A stretch of 14,879 nt of DNA, taken from NCBI GenBank assembly GCA_009923125.1, contig RFUD01000012.1:1-14879 (forward strand). Direction: 5' to 3'. Below, one piece after another: positions 1 to 5,269 of the stretch. The stretch is from Planctomycetia bacterium (GTDB lineage: Bacteria; Planctomycetota; Planctomycetia; Pirellulales; UBA1268). Below the pieces are notes generated by a model, which had not been told where the DNA came from, did no database searches, and saw nothing but the letters and a program-made list of their open reading frames with translations. A program made the translations under genes and the position numbers. Every line of letters starts with the position of its first letter. Position 1 is the stretch's first letter.

Positions 1-1568
1 GGGCGCACATCTGGCCCAATGGCGGCCAGACGGCGGGCCACGTGGGCGACGGCGTGGCGCTCGACTGGTTCGAGATCGAGGGCCCGCTCAACCCGAAGTG
101 GCCACCGGAGAGCCACCGGCGGCTGTTCGGCAACCTGCCGATCAAGCGGTTCGATCCTGCCGCCGGTGTTCGTCCACCGGCCCGCGAACCGCTCCACGAT
201 ACCCCCGGCCCGTTCCGGCCGAAGTTGTATGATCTCCCGCCCTCCGAGCGGTCGCCGCCGCTCGAGACGGTGCAGGCGAAGGAGCCGCTCGCCGCCGCCC
301 GCCGCCTGCTCGGGGAGTTTCTGCCGCGGGCGTTCCGCCGCCCCGTGTCAGACGCCGAGTTGCATCCCTACGTGTCGTTGGTGGAACGGCGGCTGGCCGC
401 CCAGGACTGCTTCGAGGACGCGATGCGCCGGGCCTACGTGGCGGTGCTCTCGAGCCCCGAGTTCCTGTTTCATCCGGCCGATCGTCTCGCCGACGGGCCG
501 GGTCGCGACCTCTTCGCGCTCGCCTCGCGGCTCTCGTATTGGCTGTGGAACTCGCCGCCCGACGAGCGGCTTCTCGCCGCGGCGGCCGACGGCACGCTCG
601 CCAGCCGCGACGTCGTGCGCGCCGAGGTGGACCGTCTCCTCGCCGACGAGCGGAGTGAGCGGTTTATCGAGGACTTCACGAGCCAGTGGCTGGAACTCGA
701 GAAGATCGACGAGACGATGCCCGACGGGCAGCTCTACCCGGAGTATTCCTGGCTGTTGCGCGAGGGGATGCTCGCGGAGACGCGCGGCTTCGTCCGCGAG
801 TGCATCGAGAAGAACGAGCCCGTGAAGGTGCTCGCCGACTCCGACTTCGCGATCCTCACGCAGCGGCTCGCCGAGCACTACGGCGTCAAGGGCGTCGAGG
901 GCTGCGCAGCCCGCAGGGTGTCGCTCCCGAAGGACAGTCATCGCGGTGGGCTCTTGACGCAGGCGGCGATCCTCAAGCTCACAGCCAACGGCACGGTCAC
1001 GTCGCCCGTCACCCGCGGCAAGTGGGTGATGGACCGGTTCTTCAACGCGCCGCCCCCGCCGCCCCCGCCGGGCATCTCCGCGATCGATCCCGACACCCGC
1101 GGCACGACGACGATCCGGGAGCAGCTCAAACGCCACCAAAGCGACGCCGCCTGTGCCGCCTGCCACGCGAAGATCGATCCGCCGGGGTTCGCGCTCGAGT
1201 GCTTCGATCCCGTCGGCGGCTACCGCACCCGCTACCGAGTCGCCGGCAAGGGGGATCCGCCCCCGCCGTTGCCGCTGGTCCTCCACGCCCGGTTCAAGCT
1301 CGGCCCGCCGGTGGACGATTCGGGCCGGCTTCCCAACGGCAAGGCGTTCGCCGGGATCGAGGCATTTCGCGACTATGTCGCCGGCCGGCCGCACGTGATC
1401 GCCCGCGGCCTCGTGAGCCACCTCGTGCGCTACGCCACCGGCGCCGACGTTTCCTATGCCGACCGCAAGGCGGTCGAGGCGATCGTCGCGTCCACCAAAG
1501 CCGACGACTACGGAGTCCGCTCGCTCATCCACGCCGTCGCCACGAGTGACCTGTTTTCCGCGCAGTAG
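1..1568 (+). CDS. Planctomycete cytochrome-type protein (DUF1595/DUF1592/DUF1588/DUF1585), 3' part
   Basis: The reading frame is open from the window edge (first full codon at 3) to the TAG at 1566-1568, so the N-terminus is missing; the GTG at 42 is internal. About 521 residues are visible. By eye the order is: end of an upstream domain (DWFEIEGP, about 21-28), DUF1595 (about 91-160, with RAFRRP), DUF1592 (about 170-297, SRLSYWLWNSPPDE), DUF1588 (about 314-412) and DUF1585 (about 445-519). A CxxCH heme motif (CAACH, nt 1152-1166) is followed by KIDPPGFALECFDPVG, the usual DUF1588 signature, and preceded by a run of seven prolines. Complete family members carry an N-terminal cytochrome c domain (PSCyt1) and DUF1587, and are thought to be exported. 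Their biochemical role is not established. In other planctomycetes a DUF1552 gene usually follows, but here a DUF1559 gene does. Family assignment is firm; function is unknown. Confidence 0.93.
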   Translation, partial: AHIWPNGGQTAGHVGDGVALDWFEIEGPLNPKWPPESHRRLFGNLPIKRFDPAAGVRPPAREPLHDTPGPFRPKLYDLPPSERSPPLETVQAKEPLAAARRLLGEFLPRAFRRPVSDAELHPYVSLVERRLAAQDCFEDAMRRAYVAVLSSPEFLFHPADRLADGPGRDLFALASRLSYWLWNSPPDERLLAAAADGTLASRDVVRAEVDRLLADERSERFIEDFTSQWLELEKIDETMPDGQLYPEYSWLLREGMLAETRGFVRECIEKNEPVKVLADSDFAILTQRLAEHYGVKGVEGCAARRVSLPKDSHRGGLLTQAAILKLTANGTVTSPVTRGKWVMDRFFNAPPPPPPPGISAIDPDTRGTTTIREQLKRHQSDAACAACHAKIDPPGFALECFDPVGGYRTRYRVAGKGDPPPPLPLVLHARFKLGPPVDDSGRLPNGKAFAGIEAFRDYVAGRPHVIARGLVSHLVRYATGADVSYADRKAVEAIVASTKADDYGVRSLIHAVATSDLFSAQ

Positions 1569-1682
1569 TCGGCTTTTTTGTGGGCGAACCGCCTTTCGTG
1601 TAGATAAACATTCGACGGGCGGTGAGAGCGGGCGGGGTCTAGGATTCAGAGGTCGTCTGCAGTTCCTTTCCGGGGGTTTTTC

Positions 1683-2726
1683 GTGCCCGCATCGATCAGG
1701 CCTGGCATCCGTCCGTTCGCGAAGGGCTTCACGCTCGTGGAGCTGTTGGTCGTGATCGCGATCATCGGCGTGCTCGTCGGCCTGCTCTTGCCGGCCGTGC
1801 AGGCGGCCCGCGAATCGGCCCGGCGGAGTTCGTGCACGAACAAGCTCAAGCAGATCGGCCTCGCACTCCACAACCACAATGATGCCAAGGGGAAACTGCC
1901 CTGTACGTCGCAGATCACACTCGGCGACGGCTGCGCCGCGGCCAACATGATCAATTCAGGAATCCTCGGCACCGGCACCAATCCTCCCTGGACGAACTGG
2001 AACGTGGCCATCATGCCGTATATCGAATTTCAGGAGGTCTACGACTCGCTCAACAAGACCCTGAACCTCAATGCCACCGCCAACCGTGGGTTTTTGATCT
2101 CGAGGCCCTTCCCGCACCAGGCGTGTCCAAGCAACCCTGCGTCGGTGACGCTGCGGACGTCGGGCACGTATGCGGGCTTCCGGTATTTTGTTACCGGGGC
2201 GGGTGCGCCGACGGCGCCGTCGTGCTACGCCACGATGTGCGGGCCGCAGCAGAGCGGCGGCGCGACCACCGACTGTTCAGCGGCCGGGTCGCCCTCGTAT
2301 TGCAATGTCTATGTCAACGAACCTGGATGCGGGGCGGCGACGATGGGCACGAAACCGCAGGCCTCGATGAATCCCGGGATGTTCGGAATCCAGAGCAGGT
2401 TTCAATGCAAGTTCAAGGATGTGACCGACGGCCTCGCCAAGACGATCATGGTCGCCGAGCGGCGGCCTGAATGGACGAGTTACGGCGGGATCGCCGGGGC
2501 CGAATCCTATGGCGTCTCCACCCAGAACACCATCAACAGCCCGAACCTCGACGTGACCAACGACAATTCGACGGTCAACGCCACGATCGCCGCGAGCAAC
2601 CATCCCGGCGGCGCATTTTTCTGTTTTGGCGATGGCTCGGTGCGGTTTCTCGAGGACTGGATCCAGTTCGACGTCTACAACCGCCTCGGCGATCGGCGCG
2701 ACGGTCAAAACGTGAGTGCGCCATGA
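1683..2726 (+). CDS. DUF1559 protein with prepilin-type N-terminus and H-X9-DG C-terminus
   Basis: 347 residues. The N-terminus is a class III (type IV pilin-like) signal: KGFTLVELLVVIAIIGVL, with predicted prepilin-peptidase cleavage after Gly15, Phe16 at +1 and Glu20 at +5, then a hydrophobic helix to about residue 37. The downstream PAVQAARESARRSSCTNKLKQ segment is typical of DUF1559. The C-terminus has His307, nine residues, then Asp317-Gly318, the H-X9-DG motif of this family. Planctomycetes carry many such paralogs; they are probably exported pseudopilin-like surface proteins, with no proven function. The GTG start is the one that leaves the short basic leader intact. Ribosome binding is weak (a GGGGG at 1672-1676). 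The body is cysteine-rich, with 11 Cys in all, suggesting disulfides in an extracytoplasmic domain. The stop overlaps the next start as ATGA (2723-2726), so the two are probably translationally coupled. Confidence 0.94.
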   Translation: MPASIRPGIRPFAKGFTLVELLVVIAIIGVLVGLLLPAVQAARESARRSSCTNKLKQIGLALHNHNDAKGKLPCTSQITLGDGCAAANMINSGILGTGTNPPWTNWNVAIMPYIEFQEVYDSLNKTLNLNATANRGFLISRPFPHQACPSNPASVTLRTSGTYAGFRYFVTGAGAPTAPSCYATMCGPQQSGGATTDCSAAGSPSYCNVYVNEPGCGAATMGTKPQASMNPGMFGIQSRFQCKFKDVTDGLAKTIMVAERRPEWTSYGGIAGAESYGVSTQNTINSPNLDVTNDNSTVNATIAASNHPGGAFFCFGDGSVRFLEDWIQFDVYNRLGDRRDGQNVSAP

Positions 2727-3136
2727 CTCGCCGAGCTGTCAAGTGGCTGCGGCCGCTGTGGCCGGCTGTTGCATGGGGTAGCGCGGCTGTTGCAGTCGTC
2801 GGTTGCCGGCCCGCGGGCCCTCCCGGAGCGATCACCGTCGATGGCACGCTCTCCCTCGCGGGCGAGTCGATTCCCAAGGGCGTGGTGCAGTTCGTCGAAG
2901 AGGATGGCCGAATGGCAGGCACCGGGCGGGTCACCGCTGGGCGATTTCGGGTGGTCGTGAAGCCCGGTGCATACAACGTGGCCGTGAGTTCGCAGGAGGA
3001 ACTCTACGACGCCCAAGGCAACTCCGCTGGATTCAGGTCGTTGCTGCCGGAGAAATACGCATCGGTGAAAACCAGCGGACTCTCCGCGACGATCGACGCC
3101 GATCATGCGACCGTGACGCTTGATCTCGCGCCCTGA
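2723..3136 (+). CDS. Small lipoprotein, carboxypeptidase-regulatory-like beta-sandwich
   Basis: 137 residues, starting at the ATG that overlaps the DUF1559 stop (ATGA). The leader MTRRAVKWLRPLWPAV is basic, followed by a hydrophobic stretch and a lipobox VVG-Cys28 (Cys codon 2804-2806), predicting signal peptidase II cleavage and lipid attachment. The mature part begins with a Pro/Gly linker, then a single small beta-rich domain. Its pattern, ITVDGTLSLAGESIPKGVVQF then GTGRVTAGRFRVVVKPGAYNVAVS, matches the carboxypeptidase-regulatory or transthyretin-like fold commonly encoded beside DUF1559 genes in planctomycetes. The reading frame extends further upstream, but that part lies inside the DUF1559 gene and lacks a signal, so the overlapping ATG is preferred. 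The likely role is a periplasmic or outer-membrane accessory to the upstream pseudopilin-like protein; this is inferred from gene order only. Confidence 0.88.
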   Translation: MTRRAVKWLRPLWPAVAWGSAAVAVVGCRPAGPPGAITVDGTLSLAGESIPKGVVQFVEEDGRMAGTGRVTAGRFRVVVKPGAYNVAVSSQEELYDAQGNSAGFRSLLPEKYASVKTSGLSATIDADHATVTLDLAP

Positions 3137-3153
3137 CGGGCGCATGCAACCAC

Positions 3154-3173
3154 GGCCAGACGGCCCTGTGGCC
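3154..3173 (+). terminator. Possible weak hairpin after the lipoprotein gene
   Basis: GGCCA (3154-3158) and TGGCC (3169-3173) can pair with a 10-nt loop, 18 nt after the lipoprotein stop. An alternative stem, GGCC-AGAC-GGCC, lies inside. No T-tract follows (CAAAATT), so this is at best a weak or Rho-assisted end. The rest of the 117-bp gap before the SGNH gene shows only that gene's ribosome binding site. Confidence 0.25.
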
Positions 3174-3239
3174 AAAATTGCGACTCATGCCGCGGCCTGC
3201 GCGGGGGTAGCGTCGATTGTCTGGGATCGTGTCAACCCC

Positions 3240-3245
3240 GAGGAG
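3240..3245 (+). promoter_or_regulatory. Ribosome binding site fixing the GTG start at 3254
   Basis: GAGGAG at 3240-3245 lies 8 nt before the GTG at 3254. It supports this non-ATG start, which gives a clean signal peptide. Confidence 0.75.
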
Positions 3246-3253
3246 ATTGCGTC

Positions 3254-5059
3254 GTGCAGTGCATACGTTTGAGTCTTGTCGCGCTGATCGTGGCCCTGTG
3301 GTCGCAGGATGTTTCGGCGCTCGAATACGCCTACGCGCCCTATAACTCCGGCGCGATGGATCCGCAGCGGACCGGCTGGCCGCTCACCGACGACGAGCGG
3401 GCCTATGTGCTCAAGGCGGAGTTTGAAAGGCGGCCGGGTTCGGAAGCCACGCAGCACAAACCCGACCTGTGGCCCGTGACGCCCTCGGCCGGGTTCTGGG
3501 GAGGCACGGCCTGGCTCGACTTCCATGCCGGGCTCGTGAAGACCGCCGAGGCGGCGAAGGGCCCGATCGACGTGCTCCTCGTCGGCGACAGCATCACGCA
3601 GCAATGGGGCCCGACCTGGGCCAAGAACTTCCCGAAGTGGAAGACGGTGAACATCGGGATCGGCGGCGACAAGACGCAAAACGTGCTCTGGCGGCTCGAC
3701 CACGGCGGCGTGGCAGGCCTCGAGCCCAAGGCCTGCGTGCTCCTGATCGGCAACAACAACATGTTCTTCACGCCGGAGACGGGCATCGAGCCGGCCGCGC
3801 GGGGGATCAAGGCCTGCCTCGACAACCTCCGCGAAAAGTTTCCCGAGGCGGCGATCGTGGTGGTGAAGATTTTCCCGGCGCACGCGCCCGGCAATGCATT
3901 TTATGAGGACATCCAGAAGACCAACGCCGCCCTCGACGGCCTGAATCTCGGCGCCGAACAGAACGTGCAGGTGCTCGACCTCACGGCCGACCTCGTGAAT
4001 GCCGATGGCACGCTGCGGAAGGAACTCTATTCGCCCGACAACATCCACCTCGTACCCGCCGGCTACGACCTCTACGCCGCGCGGCTCCGGCCCCTGCTGG
4101 AAAAAGTCCTCGGGCCTGCCGGCTCGGCGGCACCTCCTGCAAGCCCCGCTGAGCAGCCCGCTGGCCAGCCCAAGCCGAAGGCGGCGGCGAATTCCCGCAG
4201 CCCCGAGTATCCCTACGCGCCGTACGCCGAGGGGCGGATGGATCCGCAGCTCACCGGCTGGCCGCTCTCGGTGGCCGAACTGGCCTACGTGCAGACGGGC
4301 GAATACACGCGGAAGCCTGGCCACGAATCCCAGAAGCATCTGCCCGAGATGTGGCCGGTGGTGCCGACGGCGGCCCGGTGGGGCGAGGGCGACGTGAGCA
4401 ACATCTGGATCGACCACCACGGCCGGATCATCGACCAGGTGAAGATCGCCGGCTCCGGGCTCGACGTGCTGCTTCTCGGCGACAGCATCACGCAGGGCTG
4501 GGGCGGCAGCCCGATCGATCGGATGCCGGTCGGCGAGGCGTGGCAGCGGCGGTTTCGTGACCTGCGCACCGTGAACGCCGGCATCGGCGGCGACCGCACG
4601 GAAAACGTGCTCTGGCGATTGGAGCACGGGCTCGTGGATGGCGTGAGCCCCAAGGCCGTCGTGCTCATGCTCGGCGTCAACAACGCGCCGCTCGTGGCGG
4701 CCAACGGCGTGCCGCCCGGTGCGGTCGCGCAGGGGATCGAGCTATGCGTGAAGAACCTGCGGCTCAAGTGCCCGCGGTCGCACGTGATCGTGGTGAAGGT
4801 GCTGCCGGCGTTCGAGCCGGGCAGCGCCACGCACGAGGCCGTCGCCGCGATCAACGAGGCGATCGACCGGCTTGAGCTCAGCTCGGATACCTCCGTGCGT
4901 GTCGTCGATGCGTCGGCGAAGTTTCTCAAGGCCGATGGTGGGCTCAATGCCGCCGCCTATTCCGATGGCCATCTGCACCTCTCGGCCGAGGGGTATGCCC
5001 TGCTTGCCGAGGCTCTCGAGCCTGCCATCCGGGCTGTGATAGCCGGAGCCGGAGCCTGA
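3254..5059 (+). CDS. Secreted protein with two tandem SGNH/GDSL hydrolase modules
   Basis: 601 residues. A signal peptide covers residues 1-22 (VSA before LEY). Two homologous modules follow, about residues 23-287 and 318-600, joined by a Pro/Ala-rich linker (about 288-316). Each starts with the same segment (EYxYAPYxxGxMDPQ, then TGWPL) and carries the SGNH blocks. Module 1: GDSITQ with Ser113, GIGGDKTQNVLWRL (137-148), GNNN (166-169), and Asp262/His265 in DNIHL. Module 2: GDSITQ with Ser411, GIGGDRTENVLWRL (443-456), GVNN (474-477), and DGHLHL with Asp571 and His575. The modules resemble the bacterial PAF-acetylhydrolase-like SGNH group; members remove acetyl or acyl esters, often from glycans. 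In module 2 the Asp lies four residues before the His rather than three, so its activity is less certain. A 20-nt stretch around the catalytic serine is identical in both copies (3582-3601 and 4476-4495). The substrate cannot be read from sequence. Confidence 0.92.
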   Translation: MQCIRLSLVALIVALWSQDVSALEYAYAPYNSGAMDPQRTGWPLTDDERAYVLKAEFERRPGSEATQHKPDLWPVTPSAGFWGGTAWLDFHAGLVKTAEAAKGPIDVLLVGDSITQQWGPTWAKNFPKWKTVNIGIGGDKTQNVLWRLDHGGVAGLEPKACVLLIGNNNMFFTPETGIEPAARGIKACLDNLREKFPEAAIVVVKIFPAHAPGNAFYEDIQKTNAALDGLNLGAEQNVQVLDLTADLVNADGTLRKELYSPDNIHLVPAGYDLYAARLRPLLEKVLGPAGSAAPPASPAEQPAGQPKPKAAANSRSPEYPYAPYAEGRMDPQLTGWPLSVAELAYVQTGEYTRKPGHESQKHLPEMWPVVPTAARWGEGDVSNIWIDHHGRIIDQVKIAGSGLDVLLLGDSITQGWGGSPIDRMPVGEAWQRRFRDLRTVNAGIGGDRTENVLWRLEHGLVDGVSPKAVVLMLGVNNAPLVAANGVPPGAVAQGIELCVKNLRLKCPRSHVIVVKVLPAFEPGSATHEAVAAINEAIDRLELSSDTSVRVVDASAKFLKADGGLNAAAYSDGHLHLSAEGYALLAEALEPAIRAVIAGAGA

Positions 5060-5144
5060 ACGCGGGCGACCGCAAGAAGCGGGCGTTTTCGCCATAAAAA
5101 GCCCGAGCGACCCGTTGAGCGCTGGCCGGCGAGGCCCCGCGGCG

Positions 5145-5163
5145 TGTGGATAAATGTGGATAG
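5145..5163 (-). repeat. Two DnaA-box-like 9-mers one helical turn apart
   Basis: TGTGGATAA at 5145-5153 is, on the minus strand, TTATCCACA, an exact match to the classical DnaA box. TGTGGATAG at 5155-5163 (minus strand CTATCCACA) differs at one base. Their starts are exactly 10 bp apart, in the same orientation. TTTTTCACA at 5199-5207 on the plus strand is one mismatch from the relaxed TTATNCACA. The matches are read directly. Whether DnaA binds, or the pair is a tandem operator for another protein, is unknown. No dnaA, dnaN or other origin gene is in the window. Confidence 0.5.
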
Positions 5164-5253
5164 AAGAGCGACAGGAACCAGACCGAGGGGCGGGATAGTT
5201 TTTCACAGGCGGGTGGGGTTTCGGCCGCACCCAGTTTACGTGCCGCAGTTTTC

Positions 5254-5260
5254 AGAAGGG
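5254..5260 (+). promoter_or_regulatory. Ribosome binding site fixing the ATG start at 5270
   Basis: AGAAGGG at 5254-5260 lies 9 nt before the ATG at 5270. It decides against starts further upstream in the same open frame (from 5144), which would put a basic extension before the signal peptide. Confidence 0.65.
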
Positions 5261-5269
5261 CAGATTCAG

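Larger units (their letters stand above)
5060..5269. other. Non-coding region upstream of the PEP-CTERM gene
   Basis: 210 bp with no convincing gene. Just after the SGNH stop, short complementary segments (CGGGC 5080-5084 with GCCCG 5101-5105, and GGCG-TTTT-CGCC 5082-5093) could form competing weak hairpins. At 5145-5163 there is a tandem 10-bp repeat of DnaA-box-like 9-mers, with a third, poorer match on the other strand at 5199-5207. The PEP-CTERM ribosome binding site lies at the right end. No clear sigma-70 promoter was recognised. Confidence 0.6.

Noticed and set aside
1574..1579. T-run after the DUF1592-type gene as an intrinsic terminator.
   Set aside because: No adjacent GC-rich stem could be found before the T-run.
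3185..4627. A 480-codon open frame on the minus strand opposite the SGNH gene.
   Set aside because: It is a shadow of the duplicated SGNH modules; its apparent internal repeats only mirror the duplication on the coding strand.
5080..5105. Terminator after the SGNH gene.
   Set aside because: Only 4-5-bp competing stems with a large loop, and no T-tract after the stem.
5060..5269. Replication origin at the DnaA-box pair.
   Set aside because: There is no dnaA, dnaN, parAB or AT-rich unwinding region nearby; the sites alone do not support an origin call.
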